Of a DNA stretch of 64,000 nucleotides, positions 1 through 12,170 are shown piece after piece. The position numbers and the translations under genes were made by a program. The number at the start of each line of letters is the position of its first letter. Position 1 is the stretch's first letter. The stretch comes from Pristionchus mayeri (taxonomy: Eukaryota; Nematoda; Chromadorea; Rhabditida; Neodiplogasteridae): positions 28,753,541 to 28,817,540 of the forward strand of contig BTRK01000004.1 of assembly GCA_036245805.1 (NCBI GenBank), read 5' to 3'. A model generated the notes under the pieces. It saw only the letters and a program-made list of their open reading frames with translations, was not told the origin of the DNA and did not search any database.

Positions 1-122
1 TGAAATTCCCAATCAAATTTCATTCTTGCTAAAGTCATCACTTTTTATTGTTGGCTCGCTCACGCATTCGAACTTTTGATAGTCTTTTTCCCTTGAGATG
101 ATCATAATCTTCAGCAGACTAA

Positions 123-1438
123 TTACCATTTCTCCTGAGCTACCGTATACCTCCTCAAATGAGAGATGAGTGTTGCCCTCCGAACCTGTTCCCACCCACA
201 CGATCTGAGGATACGGTAGGACATTAAATGATTGGTCAGTGCAGATCGCAAGATCGAAGGAGCAGCCATAGGAAGGGAAAGGGGAGAGACAAGGGAAGGA
301 AGATAGCGCAAGGAATGAACCAACAGTGCCTCTCTCTCTCTATCGCTGAGATCCGCACCAACTATTTCTTGCATCTAATTCACCCCCGCAAGGCGAAACA
401 TCGGGAACAGGAAAATCGATAATTGGGAAGCCACTCACCAATCTTGGGCGGATCACCGTACTCGTGCTCCGAGTCGCCCATGCGTCTCTTGGCGCGCTCC
501 TCTCTGAATACCGTAGCATGAGATAATAAATCGATATTCTTGCATTTACCTGACGTGCTTCGGATTCATTCCTCCGCGTACGCACTTTTGAAAACGGCAA
601 GCACGGCATTGATTACGATTTTCTGTAATGAGAGGGACAGAGTAATAGTGGATCGATAACGATGCAGTACCGTCAGTGATCTCGCAGCGACCCTCGGCTG
701 AGCAGCAGTACTTACGACGCTCGAAGACAGTGCGTCTGCAGAAGATTTTGAAATTATGAGAACTAAGTTAGTCACTATCGATCAGTGATAACTCGATGGG
801 AAAGTATATTACACCAAATGCGTTTTTTTCTCGATAACAACTAAGTCAACAATGGACGCTAAAAGCAGGCGGGCAAAAGACCAGTGAAAGGCTAAGATCA
901 GGTACAAGATCGTCCGTTGGATAGCGATGCAGCCAAGGAAGGAGAGCAGGTAAGGACATGGGGAGACGAATCTCGACTGATCTATCGAGCTGATTCGCCC
1001 CCTCACTGCTATTGTGAGGATGAACTAAAGTGCAGCAAATAGGAGATGGACAATCGAAGGAAGAGGAAATGCGGCAAAAAAGAAAAGTCAGAAGAAAAGC
1101 ACAAATTTATAAAGAAATCACAAAATCAAGCGACCCAATTTCGAAAGTGAGCAGTTTCGTTCCCCGTCTGTCAATAATATTTTACAAACTACCGTAATCT
1201 AAAATTACAGTGATCAGGCACATTTTAATTTTCAAAATTTAATTTCAAATATTTCAACATTTTGCTAGAGAATAGTGGTATTGGTTTACCTGAAGAAAGC
1301 CTTGCATCCGTGGCAACTCATGGCGTTGTAGTGGATGCTGACTCTCTCGGTGGAGTTGCAAGCGACGCAGCGAGGGGCATCCTCCCCCATCGATGACGCC
1401 ATCTCCGTAGTGAGCAGCGAGGACAGCATCTGCAGCAT
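123..1438 (-). CDS. Nuclear hormone receptor, 5' part (DNA-binding domain and start of ligand domain)
   Basis: This is a ligand-type transcription factor acting in the nucleus. Spliced exons on the minus strand are 1290-1438, 671-735, 550-622 and 439-503, then an exon starting at 367; all phases join without a stop. The first exon opens at the ATG at 1438 (an in-frame TAG lies directly upstream) and encodes zinc finger I with CVAC, then CHGC and the P-box-like CHGCKAFFR. Exons 2 and 3 encode finger II (C-x5-C-x9-C-x2-C) ending in CRACRFQKC and a GM box. Finger I has 14 residues between its cysteine pairs; the usual number is 13. The exon from 367 down encodes EIVGADLSDRERE and appears to begin the hinge or ligand-binding domain. 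The gene runs off the left edge. The P-box resembles those of nematode-expanded (nhr) receptors. The domain call is very secure; the 3' boundary is not. Confidence 0.88.
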
Positions 1439-3953
1439 CTAATCGATACTCAGATGACGTCATCGAAAAAGAACTTGCGAGACACGGGAGATGGCACCAG
1501 AGATCAGCCAGTTTACAAATGAGGAGAGAGAGATTGGGAGGGAGGGGGGGGGGGGGGTAGAGCGCGGAAGATCAGGTACCGAAGTGAAGAGATGTTGCAC
1601 ATAAATGCCCCAGGCAGAGAGACAACGAAGGATTAGGAGAGGAGAAGGAGACGAAGAGAGAAGAGAGAGATCAGTGATCAGGAGAGAGCCAGAGGGAATG
1701 AGAGAAGAGCACGAGAGTTCACGAGAATCAGAGAGGGAGAAGGAACCAGAGACGAAATACACCCAATCTGTTGCGAAAAGGATATGAAGATGATTGCGAA
1801 AAGGGTGAAGCGAGGCACACAACGAGAAGGACGACGATTCGAACTCCTCGCCCAGACACACTAACTATGTGAGTGTGCCGACGTCATTGAGATAAGAGAT
1901 CACGAGGATCGGAGAGGGAGCAGAGATGATGAGAGAGGGGTGAGAGAGCGTGGGGAATGAAGAGACTGGGCAGGTCTCGTGAGCAGGGTACATAGAGACA
2001 GACGAGAGTGAGGAGGGATAAGGAGGGAGTCGAGAGGGGGACGGGGGGGGGGGGGGTGAAAGGGTGAACTCAATGGTCTCTCTTTCTCTTGCGTCCTTTC
2101 CCTGGCTGCGAGGGGGGGGGGAAAGAGCAAGCAAGTCCCATTGGAGATTGTATCGCTCCCCCCTTTCACCCTCCAGTGGGTTAAGTGCACCCGGATGAAG
2201 ATCATCACTCCTTGCCAGCCATGGGAGATCACAGGAGTACTGTAGAGAAGTTAGGGCAGAGCACATCGCTGACTAAGGACGAGCGATGGAGTGGAATGGA
2301 AGTGAACAGCGAGAAAGAAAGAGGAAAGGCACGTCAACAGGTCGTCGCCCTGTACAATTCTGTCACATTCGCGATCTTCTGCAATCTCGTCAGGGAGGGG
2401 GAAGGAGAAAAAAACATCATCACGGAATGTAGCATGCACTCGCGGAGGCACAATTATGGAACTTTCCCCTATTCCCGTCCCCTCACTCTGCTCCTTTCTA
2501 CTGAGCACGGCGGGTAAGCACAGACCAGCGTCAAATGGGTACACTCTCCCCTCCTCTCCCCCCTCCCCCCATCTCTCTCTCGCCCCTCGCACACTAGACT
2601 CAAATACATTCCAACCCGGAAGGGGGGGGGGGAAGGGGAGAAAGAGGGGAAGGGAAGGACTGCTCTTTCTTTGCTGCAAACACACTCACATGCTCGCATG
2701 TTGCAAGAGGGGAGAAGGGGGATGGAGGGGGGGGGGGGGGAGGGGGGGAGGAGACAGAGGGAGGCAAACGATGCGAACTGGGGGGCGGAGCTTGTGAAGA
2801 CACGGGAGAGCAGCACGAAATGGAAAGTCCGCTACACCACAGATCAGGGACAAAAATGTGGAGGGACAAGGAGACAGGGAGAGGAGCGAATTGGAGAGGA
2901 CGAGAGATCGAATGAATAGAGAGAGTGCAGACAGAGAGAGATGAGAGAGTAGGGTGAAATGAAGAGAACAGAGAGAGGAGAGGACGATCTACTCGTAGAC
3001 TAGAGTGTAGTCTGACTGGTGAGGAGGAAAGAAGAGGGAGGGGATAATTCATGCAAATGATGAGAAGAAGAACTCAAAATAGCCCGAGGGGCAAATGACC
3101 CTCCTTGTGCACGAATTATTAGTTGATCAGTAACAGCCTTGATTCGTGCGAGTAGGTGATCAGACTGAAGAAGTGAATGAGGAGGAGGAGGAAGGGAAGA
3201 CTCCGCCCCTGGTAGATCATCGAGACACTGCTTGTGGTGGTGATCTATCGCTCCCTACTCGCACCCAGTCACAAGAAAGGAGAGATGGGTCAAAATAGCC
3301 AACCGAACTATCAATGAGTACTCGTCATGAGAACAGTGGAGAATGGAAGTCGAGGTAAGGAAGGAAGGAATCGACTAGATGAGGATGGGACTCGCGAGAT
3401 GGGGAGAGGAGGGGCTGATGCAGAATAAAGAGTTGAATCATACTGAGGATGAGTGGAATGAAAGGTGAAAGTGATAGGGGGCGCGTCTTGTCTTGCAGTG
3501 GGTTCATTGTGGGTGCTCTCCCTTTCCACGGATTACTCTTTTGTTTCTGCAGGTATGAATATTCATGGAAACACCTGCTGCAGTGGCAAATGTCTCTCGG
3601 GGATAATTCATCGACTATTAGTTGGTACTGCATCTCTGGACGAAGAAGTGCACCCAATCTACAGATCACCCTGATGAATGAATGAATGACGTCACTCGTA
3701 CTCATGAACTCAGAGATTCAGCGCGCAAAAGTTGAAAGGATAGAAGTTCATGGGATGATTTTTATTCGAATATATGATCAAAACATGAGTAAGATCACGC
3801 ATATTTGAAGAGAGGACGAAGGAGAAAGAGGACATCAAGTGGGTGTTCATTTGCCCCCCCCCCCCCCCCCCCTACGAAATGTCACGATCTCCTCTTCTTC
3901 CTCGCGTTGGTCTACTGATTTCTGCCCTATCGCCTCCCTCTCCCTTTTACAGC

Positions 3954-4108
3954 TCAAAAGATCAAATGAGTACGAACGACCTCTTCCGAATTCTCGAGCT
4001 ATTTCATCGGAGGGCGAGAAGGAATTCGATAATTACTTGAGTACAGTAGCTTCGGAGAAGTGGGTACTGACGCACCCAATCTACCAAAGGATTGGCACTG
4101 AAAATTAG
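3954..4108 (+). CDS. Possible terminal exon of an unrecognised gene
   Basis: After a TTTTACAG acceptor, an open frame runs to a TAG at 4106-4108 and ends with the residues THPIYQRIGTEN. A second open stretch after a TTTCTGCAG acceptor at 3553 contains the related residues VHPIYR in one frame, so the two may be diverged copies of an exon. I do not recognise the family, find no convincing upstream exons, and the call could be a chance ORF. Confidence 0.2.
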
Positions 4109-6763
4109 CGCGAGTTGTGCGGAAGCGAACCGGAAAAAGTGATGTGTCCTAATTCGCAGGACGGTAAATCATCACAAAGAATCAGGTGGGAAAGCAACTC
4201 GAAAAGGTACAAAGGGAACAGAATGGGAGAGCACAGTTTGGAACAGGCACTTTATAGAAACTGTGGTGTTTTGCCTTACTTTCCTTCCGAGAATTACTAA
4301 AGACAATAACGAGCAAAAACCAAAGCACCAGAGGGTAAAAACTAGCATTCGCAGAATGAAAAAAAGGAAAGTTCACGAGGGCGAGAGGGCGAGAGGGCGA
4401 GAGGGCGAGAATGCTGGAAGAGTAGGCACCAACAAAAGAGCTCTTCATGCCAGCAAAGACCATTGAAACAAAGCAGTGTCAACTAGATCTATCGGTGTCC
4501 TTCGCTGGTCAACAACTCCTCGTCTTATTCGATTGCCTAGTCCTCATACGATTCTTCCCTCCCTGGGGCAACGAAACAGACGAATTCCCTCGATTCCGTC
4601 ACCACACATCACGGGTTTATCATCCATTGCATGCTCACTCTCCCTCCCTCGGGGAAAGAGGAAGGGAAGGAACCGGTACGCGAGTACTCTCATTTCACAG
4701 TCAACACCATGAAGAAACTCCGATCGACAGTTGGCTTCTCTTCCACAACCACGTCACGAAAACCAAACATAGACCGCGAACGTGAACTTTGTAGAGACTA
4801 ACAAAAGGAAGCGCTTGGGTTTTCGGATATTCATGATTTTCAGTGTTTACATGTTGTCGAATTGACGTTAGTTCGAATAGAAATTCGAAGATCACATCAT
4901 AATTATATGATTTCAGAACGGAGGAATGAATAAGGAGAACGGTCAGAAAAGACAAGGAGAGGGTCTGAAGATCAACAAATTTAATTTCAGATCTAATTAG
5001 AATTGAAGCACAGCACATTACAAACCGTGATATTTTCTCAGGTATTCTTGCAAATGCTTAAGATAGCCAAGGAATGATAAAGGAATGACTCAGTGAGTAT
5101 TTCTCGACAATGATGAAATGGCATTCGAAAAATAAGAAATACAGTCGGAAGGAAATTCATGGAGACATTCGACATAATCAGAGATTCGATTCCATTTTTA
5201 GAAGCGTGTAAAATGAATCGAAATTAAAAGAAAGAATGAAATAATCACAAGTTCGAATTGGGTGGGAACGAATGGTAAAAAGAGCTGATCCTACTGATTT
5301 TATACTGTGCCCAGTCGAATTCAGTAGATCGAAGAACGAATAAAAATCCAAATTGAGAACCACCCTCAACATCCAAATCGCCCAACGATGGAATTCATAC
5401 AAAACATGAACGCAGACGTGCCTTTTTACCTAACAGAGTAAGTGTTTTGATCAAAGATGCAACCGATGTGCAAAGTTTGGCTGATCACTGACCATTTACT
5501 GAAGTGAGATCAAGAATGAGAAGAATATAAGGCCCCACCTATTTGACAAAAATGGCATGAAATTGATGAGAATGTCAAGTGATACTGACCAAAAAGATGA
5601 TACTGACCAAAAAGATTTCCAGCCTTTCTTGGGTGAATGAGGAAAGTGGACAGAGGGTTTGGATGAGTACGATTGATGGAGATCCCGATTGGAAGATCAG
5701 TCTCAAATCGAAAGCTCTCACACAGATCACAATCGGGAGAGCGAGACAAGGAAGGAGGGAGGGGGGGGGGGAGGGCGCAGTGTGGGCAGCTTGCGATACC
5801 TGATCTGATCAGAATAGTCGTAGACACATCCAAAACACAAGGCTATTTCGCTAAATTACATGCCATATAGCGTGAAATATCGATCTTTGCAGTGGATCAG
5901 ATAGGTGGATTGAGTGACAGAGTAAAGACCAAGGGGGGAACCTAGGGGGGGGCCGCCCCCTCTCCCCCCCCCCCCCCCTCTCCCCTCCCCCTCTCCCTCC
6001 CCCTCTCCCTCCCCCAGGAAGAAATCGGTGCACATCAGGTACAGAAGGGGAGATATGGATCAAGTTCCCGATCGGCCACTTTCCATCTATCGGAGAGAGG
6101 CTGCACCAAAAGGAACCATCCAAAAGCGACGGTGGACATTTGCTCAAGCTGGAGAAATTCGTCCCTGATCTTCTCATTCCTGCACAATAACAGTCATTTT
6201 TTTCCTTTTTGTCTTATCTCAAAGTTATGATTTCTAAAAGTGAGGGCAATAATGAGAGTCACGCTGTTGCTTAACTCGATTTCAGTGAAAAGCGAGGATA
6301 TCATCCGTTTTCGGGTGTTATCCTTCCCCTCCCTCTGGTATCAGTCTCCTCCATTCAAGTCAGTCACAAACATCTGTTGATGCGTGCAAGTCTTTCACCA
6401 CGTGAAAACCAGACTTTTCTGACTGAATCGAGAAATCAGAGAGTTCATTTTATTAAGCGGGAGTTTATCGAAGCAATTTTAGCCTAAGATGTGTGATCAT
6501 TAAATCGGAAGAACCGGGATGGAATGAATTATGCGAAAATCACGAATTAGCGATTGCGTATGTGAAAAGCGAATTTGTAACGGTATTCGACCAATGATAA
6601 CTACCTTCTGTGATTTGTTTTCAATGGTTTCTCCCATAGCAGAACATGATAAATATTATCGTTTGCACCGAATCTCCCTTTCTGTAACCGTATGCCCTAA
6701 CGGGAGAAGCTATAATTCCGCTCACATCTCTAAATCCCTGTAAGGAAATTCGTGGGGATCCGT

Positions 6764-6871
<108 letters not shown>

Positions 6872-7193
6872 CCTCCCTCCCTCCCTGGATTCCCTTCGAG
6901 GGATTCCCTGGGTGCAAGTCGTACTCGTGCACTATCAGTCTGATCAACGGATTATGATTCTTTGTCGGGCATTCGAAGGCGTGTTTGCACGGTTCTAAGC
7001 AATTTTTGCTATGCTTGACGCGTTGAAGACCGATCAAAATTACACGGTCAAAACAATGATTTTTTACCATCTAGTCTAATAGAACCACTAAAAGGTCTTC
7101 TTCATCGTGAAAATAAGTAATGGTATAAAGGAACCGATTCTTGAAATTCTGTCAGTGCAAAGGGGTGCAAACCCGATGTTTAGTGTCATGCTG

Positions 7194-7402
7194 TGGAAAT
7201 TTTCAAGGAGAACTTCACAAATTTGAATTCCCGCAATTCCATATCTCGGCTCCCAGTAGAGCTAGAGACTTGAAAATTGGAATATGGGGTGGAAACGTAA
7301 AAACCACCCCATATTCCAATTTTCAAGTCTCTAGCTCTACTGGGAGCCGAGATATGGAATTGCGGGAATTCAAATTTGTGAAGTTCTCCTTGAAAATTTC
7401 CA
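7194..7402. repeat. Near-perfect inverted repeat (99-bp arms, 11-bp loop)
   Basis: Arms 7194-7292 and 7304-7402 are reverse complements with almost no mismatch, separated by a short A-rich loop. Imperfect pairing continues a few bases outward. The transcript of either strand would form a long hairpin. No coding content beyond the mirrored ORF. It may be a foldback MITE or a small-RNA precursor. Confidence 0.93.
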
Positions 7403-8738
7403 CGCCATCAGTCACGTCTCATTACTCATAGTGACCCGCGAAGATCAAAGATCACGGACAATGAACACAAATAGAGGGATGAGCATCGGAACGAGCATTG
7501 GAACAACCAACGAACAGTGAGGGGGAGCAACATCTCAGAAATCGGAACTGCGTCTTCAGTTTCAATATCACATTCTCAACCTCAACTCCTGACTGATTAT
7601 ATCTTCCCTTCTCCCAAGTTTCCCCTACTTATCTTTTTTTAAATTGAAAGATATGATTCGGCTAAAGGACGACACGGAACACAATGAGGGCTGAAGAAAG
7701 TTTAACATTGAACGTGAGAGAATAAGAAGAAGCGCCAATAGTGAGTGTGAGTATCTACGTGAGGAGTGGCTGCATATGACGAAGAAGCACTAGAAGGACG
7801 ATGAGGGATTGCATACGAAGGTAGAAGAAGCACTAGGCATCTCATCAAATTGGTCCTCATTCGAGATAGATTGCACTGGAGGGGAGACTGCCCATCTCCC
7901 CATCTCCTAGTGCTTCTCTTTCGTTCTCGATCTTCCATCTAGACAGCAGTCTCTCCCCTCTCTCGTCCATTCGAGGGCTTCCATGTAGTCTGCTCAATCC
8001 TCGTCTCAGAGACCATTGGTGGTTTGAACTCCTGGCCATCAAAGATCAAATGAACTCAATGCAAAAACACTCAAAGGAAATTAGTACATGCAATTCGCAA
8101 GTTTCGTGGAAAGGAGAACAGAGGAGATTGTTTCTATTAAGTGCCCCAGTTCGCGAGCACCCGAGTAGATTACTGTAGTAATGATGTGTTGGAACAGTGG
8201 TTACAGATTGAAAGGGCTACAAGCATTTTGAACTGAAATAGTGAAAAGGAAGTGAGGGTAGCGACCAAAAAAAGTGAAGATGTTGTCAGACTACGAAAGT
8301 CTGAGGCAACAGTTGGCCTGGAAGGAGTCTTCTCTGGCTAGATGAGGAAAAGGGAGGCGAAAGTAGAAAGAAAGAGGAGATCATCGAGATTAAGTTCCCA
8401 TTAGATGGCCATAGATGAATAGACGATATCAGTGATCTCCCCTGAAATAACCACATTCGCATGAGAGTCTGAGCAATAAACGAGAATGTCACGAAATAGT
8501 GAACTTCGAATGTTCGAACGTATGCTAAGTTCCATTGTGCCTCTCTCCCCTCTCAATCCGTGGATGCAAATCGGATCTCCCCTCACTCTCTCCTCTTGCG
8601 CTCGCGTCTCACGGTGGTCGTCTGAGACTGGTGAGTCCTCTCCCATCATCTCCCCTCATCTTTCCCATTCCCCGTGACCTACCCTATTCTTGCAGTATCG
8701 ACGGATGTCCCACGAGTGAAATCGTCGATCGAGGATAA

Positions 8739-11700
8739 TGTCAAGACGCATTTCCAAGGTGCGCGTCGCCACAACAAGTTCATCAAGCAAGGTTAGAGTT
8801 GAGGGGGAGAAAAGGGGAGGGGGGGAGAGAGGGGGGAGGAGAGAGGGAGGGGAGGCCAGAACCGGGAAGTAGAAGGAATATCGTAACCTTCAGAGCCGAT
8901 CTCGGAGCACGAAGAAGCCTCGAGGAGGCAGAAGAGGAGCGAAGGACACGAGATCGTCCGATACTGGAGATCAGCAGTCGCACAATGAAGAGTTAGTGGA
9001 TTCAATTATCGATTGAGTGGGAAGAGAGAGTACTGTAATGAGTGATATCCTTGCAGGAGTCCCAGTCGCAAGCAGCCCTCTCCGGTACGACGAAGGGAGA
9101 CTCTAGCTTGATCTTTGATCTCTAATGATTCCATTCAGACGGCTGTCCAATCGACCCTCCCCAGTGCCACCCCCCTTCAGGAGGAAGAGGTATTTGTTAT
9201 TTTATTTTCATTTACCTGTTCATCTTTGTAGTTCCATCTTTGATCTTTGCTCTCTGTAGGCTTCTCTCCAGCCATGTCCCACTCAGCATGGAACCACCGA
9301 GCTGGAGGAGGTACTTCTTAGGTTGTTCTTTGATCTCTGCTCTTCGACCTTTTCCAGATGCCCACTCAGTTGATGATCCGCACCGACTACACGCAGGATG
9401 TGGGTTCATTCATATTTGGTCTCTGTCTTTGAACTTTGTTTTCTTCAGACTGAGAGATCGGAGAGGACGCCTCTCGTGCCGGTCACAGCCCAGGGATTCA
9501 CAGAAACGACGGAGGGATCACCCATGTGAGGAGATCAGAGATCAAAGATCAAACTACAGTATTACTTGCAGTCCCAATCGCGAACCGGAGAATCGCAGTT
9601 CGAATAGGCGAGTGAGGAGGAAGAGCACCAAATCGAGTCGAGCGTAAGTGATCTTTGTTTGGTCCCTATTCATCTTCGATGTCTGTTGATCTTTGTTGAT
9701 CTTTGATCTTTGGTTGATCTTTGATCTCTGCCTCTTTCAGATTGTTCCCTCCTCAACTCTTCGGCAGACACATGTCACAGCGACGCGCGAAGCGAGTGAG
9801 TAGCTCAGTAGATGAGGTTAGCGAGAGATCAATGATCAGAGATGACGAGTGATTGTATAGAAGCATCGACCTCCTCCGTCATCTGATGGATCGGCGTCAG
9901 CGAAGCCTCAGAAGAGCATCAAACCAAGTGGACAGTCATCAGGGACGAATTCGAAGAGATCGGGATCAAAGAGGAAGAGGGACAAGAAGTCGAGTAGGAG
10001 GAAACGGAGAGGTACGAAAGGGAAGGGGGGGAGTGGTCTTTGATCTCTCCTCTCCAGACAACTCGGCCGATCGGGACAACCGTTTCTTCACTAGAATCGA
10101 GAAGTACAAGTGAGTGGATGGGATGGGGAAGGGAAGGGAAGGGAGATTGTTTGAGGCATCGGAAGGTGGAGATGTTCTGTGGATGTCCACAGACTCGATG
10201 CGAATGCTGTGAGAGAGGACTGAGGAGGGTCGGAGGATGTCTTCAGGTACCTGATCTTTGATCTCCCACAAGATTTTTGATCTCTAGACTACTGGTCGGG
10301 CGTGCTGGGTCGTGTGCCTGCCGCCAATACCGAACATGATACTCAACAAGGTATCATCCCCTCTCTCTCCATTCAGTTGATCTTTGATCTTTCCTGCAGG
10401 CTGCATTCTGGCCTCCTTCGAGGGAGTACTACTTCTTCCAAGAAGATGAGAAGGAAGGGAAGGAAGGAGTGGAAGAGAAGAAAGGGAAGGATGGGAAGGA
10501 AGAAGAGAAAAGAAGGAAGGAAGGAAAGGAAGGAATGGAAGAGAAGAAAGGAAAGGGAGAAGAGAAGAGAAGGAAGGAAGGGAAAGAAGAAGAGAAGAGA
10601 AGGAAGGAAGGGAAAGAGGAAGAGAAAAAGAATAGCAAGAAGAAAAGGGTCATGCTGAGGAAGGCCAACAAGTGAGTCTGGATGATCTTTGATCTCCGAT
10701 CACTTCCCTTCTCCACTCAGAGCATCACTCAATCAGCCGTGGTTGTTTGGATTCGAGCACAAGTGTTACCTCCCTCTGAATGCGAACAGAGTGGACTGCT
10801 TCACAATAGAAACTCGCAAGAATCACGTGAGCCCATTTCCTACCGTACTTCGACTACCGTATTCCCCTCTGTGACCAACTGACATCTTCGCCTTTCAGTA
10901 CATCGCATGCGTGATGGTACGGACTCCCACGAAGCAGCCACGCTACACGTTGCTGTATTCCCACCCCAATGGGTTAGTTAGTAGTTCGGTATCGATTGGT
11001 TACGGTACAATTGCAGCTCGGATCTCAGTGACCACATGAACGGCGTCCCTTCTGTGATCGAGATCGCGAAGTGAGAGATCAGATCAATTTTGATCTACGA
11101 AGTGCAGATTCCTCGACTGCGACATTGTGATCTTTGACTACTCTGGGTATGGCATCAGCAGTGGACAATCGAACGAAAAGAGCCTCTACGCGGACATCGA
11201 AGGAGTGTATCAGGTGAGTCTGCAAAAACTTCTTTGGAGGCATGGGGAATCGAACCCCAGACCTCACGCATGCGAAGCGCGCGCTCTACCCCTGAGCTAT
11301 GCCCCCACGGATTTTGGTGTTCTTAAGTGTTCCCCTTGTAGCATTTGACGGCCGTTCGCAAGATCGAGCCATCGAAGATAGTCATCTATGGCTATTCGAT
11401 CGGCACTGCAGCGGCCATCGCTCTACTCTCGGAGGTGCGGCCTCCCGTCGCAGGTATCGATTCATGGACTACCGTAACCACTCCCTTTCGTTGCAGGAGC
11501 TATTCTATTGGCGCCGCTCACATCGATGCTCCGTGTAGTAATGTGGAAGAGGGCCTGCTTCAATAAGCCATTCGAGAGAAGCAAATCATGCGTGGACAAG
11601 TTCAGATGCATCAAGAAGGTATTTAAAGATCGATTCTTCTTCTGATTAGATAGGCAGTAGTTCTTCCTTCCTCTCTCCTTCATCCCCTAAAGATCAAAGA

Positions 11701-12170
11701 TCACTCTTCTTCTCTTCAGATTCCCTTCGTGAGTGTTCCCGTGCTGGTTTGTCACGGGAAGGATGACATCGTCGTTCCAATAGAACACGGCCAGGCTGTC
11801 TACGAAAAAGCGCCCAACAAGGTGAGGAAAAAGGGTAGAGTCAGATGAGAAGCCGAGTCCATGCAGGTGCCTCCACTATGGATCCCCGAGGCGGGCCACA
11901 ACAACCTGGAGAACACAAAGGTGCGATATTTGATCATTAATCTCTTCCTGATCTTTGATCTCTTGAGGAGCTGTGGACACGCATCCGTCACTTCCTCAAC
12001 AAGTACGGTTCTTTCTCATCCTCCCTCTCCTTCCCTTCCAATCGATATTCTCTTGCAGCGAGCTGGCCCGTGTCCCTCCGTCATCTAACACGTCGACTCC
12101 TCTGCTGGTGACGCCGATCGGATCCTCCCCCGAGCCAACAGCCACCAAACCCACTGTGATCCACTTGTGA
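8739..12170 (+). CDS. ABHD17: ABHD17-like alpha/beta hydrolase (probable depalmitoylase)
   Basis: Members of this family are membrane-associated serine hydrolases that remove palmitate from proteins. Start at ATG 8739: an in-frame TGA lies upstream and a TTGCAG acceptor at 8690-8695 could receive a spliced leader. Early exons encode an Arg/Ser-rich region (SRSRSTKKPRGG, later NRRVRRKSTKSSR and KRKRDKKSSRRKRR). Then comes the family signature CLPPIPNMI and AAFWPPSREYYFF, a Lys/Glu-rich insertion of about 70 residues (10455-10655), and the hydrolase core: YSHPNGSDLSDH, FDYSGYGISSG, the nucleophile elbow GYSIGT (11390-11410), HGKDD with the acid, and EAGHNN with the histidine. Stop at 12168-12170, AATAAA at 12238. 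Exon joins around 10110-10260 are the weakest part: the phase fits only if a GTGAGA donor near 10207 is used. Introns carry many TGATCTTTGATC repeats. Confidence 0.9.
11235..11306 (-). tRNA. tRNA-Ala (anticodon CGC)
   Basis: 72-nt gene on the strand opposite the ABHD17-like gene, inside its intron. The acceptor stem GGGGGCA pairs with TGCCTCC (one G-U), the anticodon loop is TTCGCAT, and the T arm is TGGGG-TTCGATT-CCCCA with discriminator A. A-box and B-box sequences are intact. The only pairing oddities are G-U wobbles, so it is probably functional. Confidence 0.95.

Noticed and set aside
2251..3052. Several long overlapping ORFs (up to 150 aa) on both strands
   Set aside because: They are Ser/Pro- or Arg/Gly/Glu-rich translations of GA/CT-rich DNA, with no splice structure or family motif.
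7141..7431. 96-aa ORF across the hairpin
   Set aside because: Its two halves are mirror translations of the inverted repeat; it is not a protein gene.
8486..8630. Possible first exon of the ABHD17-like gene starting at ATG 8486
   Set aside because: It joins in phase to a frame of the next exon that then fails to join exon 3, whereas the ATG at 8739 keeps phase through the SR-rich exons.
10429..10716. Minus-strand ORF rich in Phe/Ser opposite the ABHD17 exon
   Set aside because: Shadow of the Lys/Glu-rich exon on the plus strand, whose splice phases fit the gene.
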